From Zychaea mexicana (lineage: Eukaryota > Mucoromycota > Mucoromycetes > Mucorales > Lichtheimiaceae), in contig NW_026516667.1 of assembly GCF_025766255.1 (NCBI RefSeq), forward strand, positions 434,001 through 498,000: a stretch of DNA of 64,000 nucleotides, read 5' to 3'. Made by a program: the position numbers and the translations under genes. Shown piece after piece: positions 35,141 through 46,733 of this stretch. Numbering within the stretch: the stretch's first letter is position 1; every line of letters begins with the position of its first letter. Below the pieces are notes generated by a model that was not told the origin of the DNA, searched no databases, and saw only the letters and a list, made by a program, of their open reading frames with translations.

Positions 35141-37169
35141 CTAAAGTCTGGGCGGTGGAGGTGCAGATTCGGATGTGGACGACAAGCTTTGAACAGGCCA
35201 GTCGTAGTTCTCATCAGAGCGGTCATAGCCATATCTGCGCACAAAGCCATCCAATTCCGCAGGACCTCTGGAACCATAGGGATAGGTCGTGATGGGGACC
35301 TTTGCGGTAGGGTTATCAATCGTGTGCAGCAGCGGGGTGAAAATCTTCCATGCCGCCTCCAGCTCGTCATCACGCACAAAGTTCGAATGATCAGCTCGAA
35401 GCACATCCAGTATAAGCGATTCATATGCATCTGGAATCTTCATGTTGCTATAGCGGCTGTCATAAGTCAGATCCAAATCACTCTGGATGGTCTGGTACGA
35501 CAATCCGGGCTGTTTGTTGTTGAACTTGACATAGACGGCCTCGCCAGGCTGCACTCGCAACACTAGTTCGTTGCGCGGAGAGCCCTTGTACAAGCTGCCG
35601 GCAACATTTCGGAATTGAATGCGGACTTCAACTTTGGCGTCGTTTAGTGCCTTACCCGCCTTCATGATAAAGGGAACTCCTTCCCATCGCTCGTTTTGGA
35701 TCCACAGGGTGAGAGCTGCAAATGTCGGGGTGCGGCTTTGCTTGTTTTTCAGAGTATCGTCCTCAAGATAACCAGGCTTGCCATTGGCGCCCACGTATTG
35801 ACCCAGCAGGGCATCTTCCAGAACAATGGGTGGAATGCATTTCAAAACCTTGACTTTTTCGTCACGAATCGCCTCAGATTCGGTGGATATGGGTCGTTCC
35901 ATGGCAATCAGGGACAGTACCTGGAGAAGATCTAAGCGTAATCTCCGGAGTTAGAATCACTCATAAAAATGAGGGGTTGGGACGCAGCCTCCCAGACCGG
36001 GAAATACTGGGTTTGAAGGGGACGTAAAGGAAAAAATCCTAAAAGCTGTAGCTTACGATTTTGCATAACGTCGCGAATGACACCAAATTCATCAAAGTAG
36101 CCACCACGGCCCTCGGTGCCAATCGTTTCCTTGAATGTGATTTGCACATTATCAATGTACTTGCGATCCCAGATCTGGTTGAAAAAGATATTGGCAAATC
36201 GCACCATCATGACGTTCTTGACCATTTCCTTGCCGAGATAATGATCGATACGATAGATCTAATAGCCATATCATGATCATCAGCATCTCCACTTCCTCTT
36301 TCTTCCTCGTATGTATATCTAGGGTTGTCAGATATTCTTTCTGGCGTGAGAATATACCTCATCTTCCTTGAACAATGCGCCCAATTCACGACCTAACTGA
36401 TTCGAGCTTTGGGTATCCATGCCAAACGGCTTTTCGACGACCAACCGGGTCAAGCCGTCCTGGGCATATGCATTCTTCTTTAGCCCTTCAGCAACTGGCA
36501 CAAACACGGAAGGAGGCAAAGCCATGTAAAAAACACGATGTTTTCGTCCAGAACCGAGCTGACGCTTTGCCTCGCTAGCACGGATACACTCATCCAATGC
36601 CTGCCATGATGCATCATCGTCGTACAGGCCCGATCGATAGCTCGTGATCTGCGTGAAGTCCTCCAACAGTTGCTTTGTTTCATCATCAGGAGCCTTGATA
36701 TACTGTGTTACGCGAGCCAAGTAATCTTGGTGTGTCATCTTGGTACGTGCGTAGCCGATAATGTGTGTGTTTTCGGGTAAGAAACCATTACGGAACAGGC
36801 CGAATAGGGCTGGATAGGTCTTTTTCTTGGCTAAATCACCCGATGCACCGAGAACTACAGAGTGGGGTATATACATAATCATGGGAAAATCATGCTATAT
36901 GTTAGAAAATACCCTTAAACAATTTATCTGTGCATCGTCTTTTACTCCATTCCGTCGCCATGGGCGGAATGGTGAAAAGTTTTCTCTCCAAAAGGCGGGG
37001 AGAGTAGAAGCAAAAGGACCCAGGGGGACCCGTTTCGACAGCCAGGGCAGTAACACTACGATGGCTAAGCTATCGCCATGATAACTTTGAAATACTTACC
37101 GACGATAGTTACTGAGCCCTGTAGCTCGGACGCAACCTGTTTACGGATGATTTCGGCAGGTGAAGACAT
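35141..37169 (-). CDS. ZWF1: Glucose-6-phosphate 1-dehydrogenase
   Basis: Four exons: 37100-37169, 36358-36854, 36057-36258 and 35141-35931; introns are 36855-37099, 36259-36357 and 35932-36056. The product is 519 residues, the usual length. It oxidises glucose 6-phosphate to 6-phosphogluconolactone with NADP+, the first step of the oxidative pentose phosphate pathway in the cytosol. The dinucleotide-binding motif GASGDLAKK is at about 26-34, the substrate lysine motif EKPFG near 165, and the catalytic signature RIDHYLGKE at 192-200 right after the second intron. The C-terminal domain includes the structural-NADP region and a Pro-rich tail. A TATA element is at 37258-37270. It shares a 347-bp upstream region with the divergent MTG1 gene. 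Confidence 0.96.
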
Positions 37170-37257
37170 TGGGTGCATTTATGTGTATGTGTGTGCAACC
37201 GAGGGGGGCTGTAGCAGCTGAAAAGAAGAAAGAAGAAGTGGTTGTTTTCCAACAGGC

Positions 37258-37270
37258 CCTTTATATATCA
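37258..37270 (-). promoter_or_regulatory. TATA box of the G6PD gene
   Basis: The minus strand reads TGATATATAAAGG about 90-100 bp upstream of the ATG at 37169. It lies within the 347-bp region shared with the divergent gene starting at 37517. Confidence 0.5.
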
Positions 37271-37516
37271 TTTCCTGTATTACCCGGGTACCTTTCCATA
37301 TCGTCATACTCCAAGTTTCTTACAGTGTGCGGGAGATCCCCGATGGCATCGATAGCTCCCGATAAAAGCGGCTGTCTTCCAACTTATTTCCCCGGATGGG
37401 TCGGTTTTCGGACATATGCGAGCTCATTCAGCTTTGCGGGGTTCTACCCTTGATGTTTATTTACTGCACCAAAGAATAACTAACCTTTTTATTCTACCTT
37501 TCTGCAAAGATCTATC

Positions 37517-38527
37517 ATGGCAAGTCGCTTTGTTCCACGATCGACATTCCATTACGATCGCGTAATCAATTGGTTTCCTGGCCACATGGCCAAAGGTCTA
37601 CGTGTCATTTCCGAACGACTGAATTCTGTTGATCTCGTTGTTGAAGTACGCGACGCACGCATTCCGGTCTCGTCCGTCAACCCCAACTTTGAGAAAGTCG
37701 TCGGTCGCAAAAAACGCCTGATTGTCTACAACAAGGCCGATCTGGCCGATCCACTGACACAACGACCTGTTACACGTGCACTCGAACAACACAACCCCAA
37801 CACGCCTGTGCTTTACACAAGCTGTCACATACACAAAGACATTCGGCCGATTCTTCAATACGCAGCTGCACTCGCCGATCCCATTCCTCAAGTCAATTTG
37901 ATGGTTGTCGGCATGCCCAACGTGGGGAAATCTTCTTTGTTGAATGCATTGCGTCATGTTGGAGTTGGTAAAGGCAAGGCGGCAGCCACGGGTAATCAGC
38001 CTGGCGTAACACGTGCAGTTGTGGGCACCGTTAAAGTGTTGGAACACCCAGCCATATATCTTATTGACACGCCGGGCGTCATGGTCCCGCACTTGGCGGA
38101 CCCCGTGCGCAGTTTACGGGTCGCATTGACAGGTGGCATTCGTGATCACCTGGCGGACGAACAAGTCATGGCGGACTATCTCCTCTACGAACTTAACAAA
38201 CGACACCAGCACGATGCATACATGTCGTATTACAACATGGCAGAGCCGACAAATGACATCAATGTGTTGCTGGAAGCAGTTGCCAAGCGGATCGGGGCAG
38301 TCGTCAAGGGCGGTGAACTCGACATGACCATGGCTAGCAAATTTTTGTTGAAGCAATACAGACAAGGCAAACTCGGACGATACACTCTCGATGACACGAC
38401 TCCAGAGGCTTTGGATGCCTTCTTTGAGCAGGTCAAGACGCCCGAGGTTGAACTAAGTCATCGACAGGAGAAAAAACTGGCAAAGCTGGCCCAGCGGAAG
38501 GAGCAGCGACGCAAAAAGGAAGATTGA
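37517..38527 (+). CDS. MTG1: Mitochondrial ribosome-assembly GTPase Mtg1
   Basis: An intronless frame of 336 codons. It is a circularly permuted GTPase of the YlqF/RbgA/Mtg1 class. The G4 motif NKAD (72-75) precedes the G1 P-loop GMPNVGKSS (132-140), and G3 DTPG (184-187) follows. The N-terminal HYDRVINWFPGHMAKGLR is the RbgA-type signature, and VEVRDARIP continues it. The C-terminal basic tail (KKLAKLAQRKEQRRKKE) fits rRNA binding. It is expected in the mitochondrial matrix, acting late in large mitoribosomal subunit assembly. The first ATG is used; the short Arg-containing N-terminus could serve as a targeting sequence. Confidence 0.93.
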   Translation: MASRFVPRSTFHYDRVINWFPGHMAKGLRVISERLNSVDLVVEVRDARIPVSSVNPNFEKVVGRKKRLIVYNKADLADPLTQRPVTRALEQHNPNTPVLYTSCHIHKDIRPILQYAAALADPIPQVNLMVVGMPNVGKSSLLNALRHVGVGKGKAAATGNQPGVTRAVVGTVKVLEHPAIYLIDTPGVMVPHLADPVRSLRVALTGGIRDHLADEQVMADYLLYELNKRHQHDAYMSYYNMAEPTNDINVLLEAVAKRIGAVVKGGELDMTMASKFLLKQYRQGKLGRYTLDDTTPEALDAFFEQVKTPEVELSHRQEKKLAKLAQRKEQRRKKED

Positions 38528-39332
38528 TCCAATAAGCATACCACTCCACCATTTGTGCTGCTTTTATAATTACCTCTTTTTTACTTTTAATTTATTCATC
38601 TTACACCTATCTGCCTGCTACCGTATTTACAGAGCACCCCCCCCCTTTCTCTCTCTCTCGTGCATTTTGATAACAAGGCGCTACAATTTGCGACACGCAG
38701 AAGGACTATTAGTGACAGGGAGATTAGAGAGTAACGAGTTATATATAACCCAGCCCCTTTATAATAGTAACATCATCCATTTGTACATACTTGCACATAC
38801 ACACATAACATCATCCTCAGCATTCCCAGCACCCTGTTCATTCTGGCTACTGACACATGTCAAAAGGAAAACAATAATGAAACGATCGCAGAACAGGACT
38901 CCTTATTGCAATAGATGCACATGCTCGTGAGGGCAAAGAAAGAGAGAGTTTGTTTGTATATATTCAAGATCAACAATACACTGGTGCTGTTGTGTACGTA
39001 ATGGGATACTTGATCCTTCTCCGTTTAATTGGTGGCCCCCTTTCTTTTCGGATGCTTTGCTCTCTCCTGAACGAACGAAAGAATTCAATAGGTGACCGTT
39101 TTCATTCGAACGCTCAGGTTTCCATGTCAACTAGCATGCACAGTATGTGTGTGTGTGTGTGTGTACGCACAAAAAAACATACCAAAGAGAGGAGATTTTA
39201 AAAGCGCTCGCGGTCCTCTTTTTCTTTTCCTTTCTACTCTTTCATTCAACCGCTTGGTAAAACTCCCCTTCCTTTTCGTTTTCACTTGAAACACCCCTTC
39301 CTTTCATTACACTTATCCATAATATTATCAAT
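38528..39332. other. Intergenic region between MTG1 and CotH gene
   Basis: About 800 bp. It holds a (GT)n run near 39,146-39,165 and a TATATATAA-like stretch near 38,742. No gene is recognised. Confidence 0.55.
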
Positions 39333-41478
39333 ATGCGCGTTGCATATGCCATCGCATTGATGATGGCCGCAGTCTATGCCGATGCAGCCACCTTCAAAGT
39401 CGTAGCACCTGGTGCCCAACAAAGCGTTGCCGTTTCGATACACGGTCAGCGTACTCCACTAACTCGACCCGATGCCGACGTACCCTATTATCAGGGTGAA
39501 GCCGAGTGCAACGGCTCATGCCAATATAAAGTAATATATCTAGTTCTCGACGAGACAAGCGCATGAATACAAAGCTGACATTTTGTCCATGTATTAGTAC
39601 GTTGTCGACAGCACAGAAGAAACATTCGAACGTACTCTTAATGGCGAGACCACACTCAACGATATATTCCAACGACCTGTAACCTACGCTTCCTTACCAC
39701 CCTTACCACACCCGATCAAAAACGTAAGATTATCTTACATACGACAAAAGGACAAAATAAACAAAGATGAATCGATAAGTTCGTCACATACAAACTTACG
39801 TTACTATATAGAGCCCATGGACACGTGGTGGCCCTAAAGGATCCATCTGGGACGACCAATATATGCCTTCAATCTTCATCAACGGCGACCCATCCGAGAT
39901 GGAGGACCTAGTAAACAACGTGCCGGAAAAGAAAGTCAATATTAAATTCACCATGATCGGTCCTGATCAGGTGTGGACGTTCCAAGACACGACACTGCGT
40001 ATCCACGGCGCAGGAAAGAGCAAAAACAACGCCAAGCAAAGCTGGGAATGGTATTTGCCTCAAGGCAAATACTTGGATAACCGCAACTGGTTCAAGCTTC
40101 GACACATGGAAGAAGATCCAACACAGATGCGCGAGAAATTGTACGCTGACGTTTTAGGTGCCCTGGACACATATGCCAACCGTGCCAATATGGTCCGTCT
40201 GTTTATCAACGGCGTTGGTTTTGGCACATTCAATATGCTTGACGACGTAATTCAATACTCGTACATCAATGCCATGTGGTACAACGGAAACCCACCTAAT
40301 CGAATGGGCCCTCTATATGACGGTGCGTCTGGCGCTGATTTTATCTATTACGAATCCTCCGATCACTACGAAGAGTCATGGAAGCCCAGCAAAAAGAGCC
40401 CTGGCGGTGAAGAACCTATCCAGGATTTCACTGAAGAGTTCAAGGAAGTGGATGTTCAGGACGACCAACAAATTGCCGAATTCAACAAACGATTCAATAT
40501 CGATCAGTTCTTGCGATTCATGGTGGTCGAGTATTTGACAGCTGATTGGGATGGATATTGGATGGAGCAGACCAACTTGGGCGCTTATTGTGACCCCACT
40601 GAAAATAATCGATGGTACTACTTGGGCCAGGACTTTGATGCCACATTCGGCGTCAACCTCGTCACACCTGAAGGCCGTGACGAATTTGTCAAGGTCTCGT
40701 ACAAGGATTATCCACAGAGATATCCCGAGAGTGTCATGATCAACCGTCTGCTTGAAAACCCAAAGATTCGGTCCACCTTTGAGACGTATTTGAAGGATAC
40801 CGTGCGTATACTGTTCAACGACCAGACCTTGACCCGCCGTGTAATTGCCTATCACAACTATATTGCTCCTGATTTGCGATGGGATCGTAGTATCAAGCAA
40901 TTGTCTCCTGGCATTAATTTTGGATGGAACTTTGAGCAGACCTCTGAAAACTTGTATCAAAAGGTTTCTGCTCCTAACGATAATGGCGGTGGTGCTGATT
41001 TTGGTTTGATCCAATGGTAAGAAACGAGAGCGTTAACAGTTCTCCTCCTTTTCGGAGAGTTGCAATACCCCGTATGTTTGGTATGGAGTAAAGAAGGGAG
41101 AGAGTGCTAATACTTGAAACTATGCGCAATAGGATCAAGCTCAAATCAGATGCGGTTGCTCAAGAATTCGGCCTTACTATTTTGAGTGCGACTGAAGCCC
41201 TCGAATATACCAATCCATCCGTGAACGCCAGCTTGGCAGAGGGTCAAGCAAAAAACAAAGTTCAAGAAGCAAGTACCACGAACAATGGTGCTCCCTCCGA
41301 GCAAGAAGGTGGCAATATTATCGACACAGATGCTCTGAACGCAGACAAGGGCGGTCAATTTCAAACAGAATCAGAAAGCCTTAAACTTCACGCTGGTGCA
41401 GGTTCTATCAGCATAACAACAGCCGCGCCATTCACGGTGCTGGCCATTCTTAGCACCTTCCTATTAAACTTTGCTTAA
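39333..41478 (+). CDS. CotH-family GPI-anchored spore-coat/surface protein
   Basis: Four exons, 39333-39530, 39598-39723, 39812-41016 and 41133-41478, give 624 residues. A cleavable signal peptide (about 1-18, MRVAYAIALMMAAVYADA) starts the protein. A C-terminal hydrophobic tail (APFTVLAILSTFLLNFA) after a small-residue/Ser-Thr stretch indicates a GPI anchor. The CotH domain spans about 110-470, with the conserved motif MEQTNLGAYCDPTENN at 359-374 and LGQDFDA at 379-385 (metal/ATP-binding Asp residues of the atypical kinase fold). CotH proteins are abundant on Mucorales spores; some, such as CotH3 of Rhizopus, act as host-cell ligands, and others phosphorylate coat proteins or are structural. 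The motif here differs at several positions from the published host-binding version, so an adhesive role cannot be assumed. Confidence 0.93.
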
Positions 41479-41679
41479 TTCTGCTTTGTCTTCCCTCTAT
41501 AATGTTTAATCTCTTAAAGCTTAGCTTAGATATATAATAATAATATTGAAACCATTGATTTACAAGCTGTTGCCAAGCAACATGATCTATTTTTTTGATT
41601 GCCGCACCAAATTCATATATTATTTATGCAACCATTTTTCACTTGACTTTTAGCCAGCCCCATTTAAGACTCGACGATC

Positions 41680-43177
41680 ATGGATGACGTCTATCTATAC
41701 ACTAATGAAGCTGTTCAATCCAGTCGAGGATCGCAAAAGCCAGACGAGCAAGAAGACGTACTATTGAGTGCATTTAACAATTTCGGATTCAGTCAACGAT
41801 GGACCAGTCTTGTCGACGCTGTAAAGAAACAGGTACGCTATAATAGCCCGAAAAAAAACAACGACGATTTCTCCAATAAACAAAGAAAAGAGCCCCAACC
41901 GGCATTAACTCTACAAGTTTATAATAAATAACCATGGGCACAAAGGGTGAGCAAGCAGTCAATGTCACTCGTCACGACTTGCAGGAATTTGCACAAGTTT
42001 TACGAGACGACACTACGGAAACCGTTGAAAAAATATCAAAAAACGTGAAACCAGACGTCAAGGGAAAGAGTCGAGCCACTGGAAGCAACGCAAAAGATGG
42101 AGCTGAAAGTGGAGATAATGATCAAGAAGAAGAAGATAGCATGATATGGAGCTATGTGCGCCAAGCACAACAACTCCCATCCGCCTTACGATTACCCGAT
42201 AACATAGACCTGGGCAAACTTCGCGAAGAAATGGATCAGGGTACCCGGTTCGCAGAACAGTATCTCCAGAAATTTGGTGCCGAAGTCACGCAAATTGTCA
42301 ACAAGGCTATCAATGTCATTGACGACGATGAATATGCCAAACAAGCTCAGGAACCTGAAGGAAGGAAAAGTACAAGCAGCAATCCGAGCAAGCGTATTTT
42401 GTAAGTACTTGTGTGTGTCTGATTATGTTGGGTGACAAAGGAGTAAGAAGAATGTTTTTGTTCTCACGGTTGAATCTTCTAACGTTACTACAAAAATACT
42501 TGTAGTGCAACCCGAAAAGAGCGGCTGTTGGCCGAAATGCGCACGGACCCTGATACGTTTCTAACTCAAGTCCCGGGTCCGGTCATCGACGATGTGGAGA
42601 AGAAAACAGACGAGATTGCTCTCATATTGGAAGAGTCCCCAGAGTTACGGGACATGATGGACCGACTAGGTGAGAGAGAGAAAAAGCTGGTTTTGTAGCT
42701 ATGTATGATATGGCTAAAAGACCAATATTTTCTGGTCCTTGGTTATATTATATTAGTACCTATCGAGGTTAGCTACGTTCTATTTTGGCAAAGATACTTT
42801 CACCATGCGCAAAAGATCGAAAAAGAGGACGAGAAACGACAAATAATTGCTGAAGGTAAATGATGATCCGATTGGAAAGTATAAATGTATGACGGATATA
42901 TTTCTTGACTGTGCTTTTTGTTGTTTTATGCACCATAGGAGCTCAAGAGGAGCTTGAGTTCAAATGGGATTCGGACGATGAAGATGAGGCAACATCAACG
43001 CAACAAAAGAAAGGACAGAAAATTGCTGATGAGAAGAAGAACGATGTTGATGACAAGAAGATAGCAGCCTCGCCAGTACCAACAGCAGACAAGCAAGCGG
43101 CAGCAGATCAAAGCACAAAAACAGAAGAAACAAAAAGGACAACAGCATCCGAAGATAGCGACAGCGATTGGGAGTGA
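41680..43177 (+). CDS. BSD-domain protein (SYAP1/Dos2-like)
   Basis: Five exons: 41680-41832, 41946-42400, 42506-42669, 42757-42855 and 42939-43177; the product is 369 residues and all phases join. The central BSD domain lies at about 208-285 and is split by two introns. DPDTFLTQVPGPVIDDVEKK starts it, ESPELRDMMDRLVPIEVSY links its helices, and FWQRYFHHA is the third-helix signature with the conserved Phe-Trp. Before it are amphipathic helices (FGFSQRWTSLVDAVKKQ), and after it an acidic/Lys-rich tail ending DSDSDWE. The layout matches synapse-associated protein 1 and yeast Dos2-like proteins. Their biochemical role is poorly known; links to TORC2/Akt signalling are reported for SYAP1. Confidence 0.87.
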
Positions 43178-44124
43178 AATAAACCAGCAATAGCTGCTCT
43201 TCAGTGATAGTACTGTACTCACGTTAGTATTCCATCCACATCTTTGGTTCTAATATATCTTTCAACCATTATCATCTTAAAAAAAGTGGAATGGCCATGT
43301 TTTTTGTGTACATGCAGAGAATGCTGAGAGCGGAACTCACCTCTCGCTCCGCATGTGCACTAAGGGAATCCAGTGAAATTATGTAATATCGTTGCAGCTA
43401 CTGGTAAGCTTGGGTTAGCACACCACTCTCCAGTTGACGCGTGGGGTGCCGACTTTCTGCGCCGTAGATAGTAACTGATGACATATCTCAGCCCTGCCTG
43501 AGAATCAACTCTCGTAAATAAACGTACACACACGAGATACAAGCAAGAAGATCCAAGGAAAAACTGGATTATCCCTTCTCTTTTCGATGCGAATACTAAT
43601 GCAATAACAATAATATCATGTATGCTTGAAAAAAACGTTTCTTACTTTTGAGCTAGCCTGAACGCCCTCCTTGCAGTCTTAGATTTATACCTATCATCAG
43701 CAGAAGAAGGGTAAAAAGCAACCGAAACGACCGTTGATTAGAAACACTTGAGAACTTAGTAAATGCTGCCCGTTTTACCAAGTTAATCGTCGTAGCTTAT
43801 AGATCCAGAGCATGGTATATATATTTGAGAAGCAAGCTGGAATAGAAAATGTGTCATCGAAGTTAAAGAAGCTGCTCGTCACGGAAATACATTTTCACGG
43901 CTTCATGCGATTTTCGTTGCCTGCCAGTGACTGGCCCTGAGCGGCTGTTGGTTATCCAACGAGATTCTCTGATCTCTAGATACGGCATGTGAATTTGTCA
44001 TAAGTATAGATTGTCATATATTTTTTTTTTACTACAGCTCTTTCTATCCAGTTCACCTTCTCTCTGCCTCTTTCTTCTTTTTCTCCTCTTTTCAACTCCC
44101 CACTCTTCTTATTCACTTTACACA
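43178..44124. other. Intergenic spacer, nothing recognised
   Basis: About 950 bp between the BSD-domain and ETF-QO genes. A CT-rich leader (44,037-44,110) just before the ETF-QO start is the only notable element. Confidence 0.55.
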
Positions 44125-46436
44125 ATGTCCTTGCTTGCTCGTGGAATGCGCTTGCGCACGGCCGCCACCGCTGGACGCTGTGCCGCTTCAACCAGCAATA
44201 CCCTTAGACTTTCAGCAGCAACAGCAACAACACGCACGACCGGTATGAAGCCTATGCCGCGTCTTGCCTCTGTTCAATACCTCTCGACCACGGCTGCACG
44301 TCCAATTTGGATTCCCAATCGTGACAAGCTATCAGAAGACGATCCTCGCCGCATGGAGCAGTTTGAGGACGAAACCGATGTTGTCATTGTCGGCGGTGGT
44401 CCTTCCGGTCTTGCCGCTGCCATTCGTTTAAAGCAACTTGCCAACGAAGCCGATCAAGAATTGCGCGTCATGGTGGTGGAAAAGGCCGGTGAAGTGGGCG
44501 CTCATATTCTAAGTGGTGCTGTTTTGGAACCGCGTGCCCTGAACGAACTTATTCCGGATTGGAAGGAAAAGGGTGCACCTTTGAACACGCCCGTCACCAA
44601 GGATAAGATGCAGTTCTTGACGGAGACCATGGCTATCCCATTGCCTCATCCTCCTCAGATGAACAACAAGGGCAACTACATTGTTTCGTTGAACAACTTT
44701 GTAAAGTGGCTCGGTGAACAAGCCGAGGAATTGGGTGTCGAGATCTATCCCGGCTTTGCTGCTAGCGAGGTCCGCTACAATGAAGATGGTAGTGTTGCTG
44801 GTATCAACCTGAACGACGTGGGTTTGGATAAGAACTTTGAGCCAAAGGTTTGTTTTCATGTTTACCGTGTTTCTTTTTTCTCACGGTAGAATGCGCTGAC
44901 TGAATGTATCTTTGTATTCTAGGACACCTATGAGCGTGGTATGGCTGTCAATGCCAAGGTGACGCTGTTCGCCGAAGGTTGCCATGGCTCCCTGACCAAG
45001 ACTCTGATGAGCAAGTTCAACTTGAGAAAGGATAGTGAGCCCCAAAAGTACGGTATTGGTCTGAAGGAGGTTTGGGAAGTTGATCCTGCCAAACACCAGC
45101 CTGGTACTGTCATCCACAGCATTGGCTGGCCTGTCGATATCCACACCTATGGCGGTAGTTTCTTATATCACTTTGAACCCGAGCCGGAGCGTCATTTGGT
45201 TGCCGTCGGCTATGTCGTTGGTCTCGACTATGAAAACCCATACATGAACCCTTATAAAGAATTCCAGGTACTGAAAAGACTCAAGCGTTTGCGGGGTAGT
45301 TCTTTGCTACGTATGACGTTGGATGAAGGTGGGGGCGTGGGAAAACAAGTTATGTGCATGTGCTGATCGGTCATAAAATTTTCATAAACTGTGTTATACA
45401 GCGCTTCAAGCACCATCCATCCATTAAGCCCGTTTTGGAAGGCGGTAATTGTATCTCGTACGGTGCTCGCGCATTGAACGAAGGTGGCTATCAATCCATC
45501 CCCAAGCTCGCATTCCCTGGTGGTGCTTTGATCGGCTGTACTGCCGGTTTCTTAAACGTGCCCAAGATCAAGGGCACCCATACTGCCATGAAGTCTGGTA
45601 TGTTGGCCGCCGAGGCCACCTATGAAAAGCTGTTTGGCAGTGGCGAAGAACAGCCGGAAGGCCCAATCAACTTGAGCAACTATGAAGAAAACATCAAGAA
45701 TTCGTGGGTCTATGAAGAGCTGTATGGTGTCCGTAACTGCAAGCCCTCGTTCCATGGCCCACTTGGCTTGTTTGGTGGTGTGGCCTATTCTGGTTTCACT
45801 ACCATGATCACCAAAGGTAAAGAACCATGGACATTCAAGCACCACAAGCCCGATTGGCAAGCATTACAGCCCGCAAAGTAAGTAAGAAAGGAAGGTCAAA
45901 TCCCATCGTGAATTTGGACTTATGTTTTCTTAAAGGGGCTCGAAGCCGATCGACTATCCAAAGCCCGATGGTGTCATCTCCTTTGACTTGTTGACCAACG
46001 TTGCCCGAACTGGCACCAATCACGCCGAAAACCAACCCGTTCACTTGCGCATTCGTGACAAGGACATTCCTGTTGAACGTAACTTGGCTGTCTTTGATGG
46101 CCCCGAAAACCGCTTCTGTCCTGGTAATATACCGTTTAATCATGCGTAGCAATCGTTTTTCTTTGCTAACTGTGATTTTACTACTAGCTGGCGTGTACGA
46201 ATATGTCGATGACGAAGCCAACCCTGGCCAGAAGCGTCTTCAGATCAACTCGCAGAATTGCATTCACTGCAAGACTTGCGATATCAAGGATCCTTCTCAA
46301 AACATTGATTGGACCGTACCTGAAGGTGGCGGTGGTCCTCAGGTACATAAGGACGGGGTTTGGAAAACTAGCGGATTGGCATGGCATGCTTGTACTAACT
46401 GACTACCTTTGTTTTTAATAGTACGTCTGGACCTAA
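44125..46436 (+). CDS. Electron transfer flavoprotein-ubiquinone oxidoreductase, mitochondrial
   Basis: Six exons, 44125-44847, 44923-45267, 45402-45877, 45936-46123, 46188-46342 and 46422-46436, give 633 residues, the family's usual length. An Arg/Ala/Thr-rich presequence of about 55 residues targets mitochondria. The FAD Rossmann motif VIVGGGPSG is at 87-95. [15 protein letters not shown] and [17 protein letters not shown] form the ETF/ubiquinone-interacting core, and [21 protein letters not shown] is the second FAD motif. Four cysteines (Cys576 and CIHCKTC at 602-608) ligate the [4Fe-4S] cluster. The last 15-nt exon encodes the terminal YVWT. It passes electrons from reduced ETF, produced by fatty-acid and amino-acid dehydrogenases, to ubiquinone in the inner membrane (yeast Cir2, human ETFDH). 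Confidence 0.96.
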
Positions 46437-46733
46437 GGATTATTATGTATAATCGAAAAATCACAATAGCCACATTCCACCAAAACACACACATATACAG
46501 GATACAAATTGTATTTACACATTCTGCTCTTTTTGTCTTTTTTCTTCGTTCTTTCTTCCACCACCTCCTCTTCCCATTTTGCATCTTCCTTTTCAAACTA
46601 CTCGCGTACTAAAGAAGAAAAAATATAATATCTACGAACGAAAAGAAAATCCTATATATATATGTATGTATATATCATATATCCTCATTGTTATCACCCT
46701 CCTGATCCTTGGTGCCGCATTTCTTTTTTCCTT

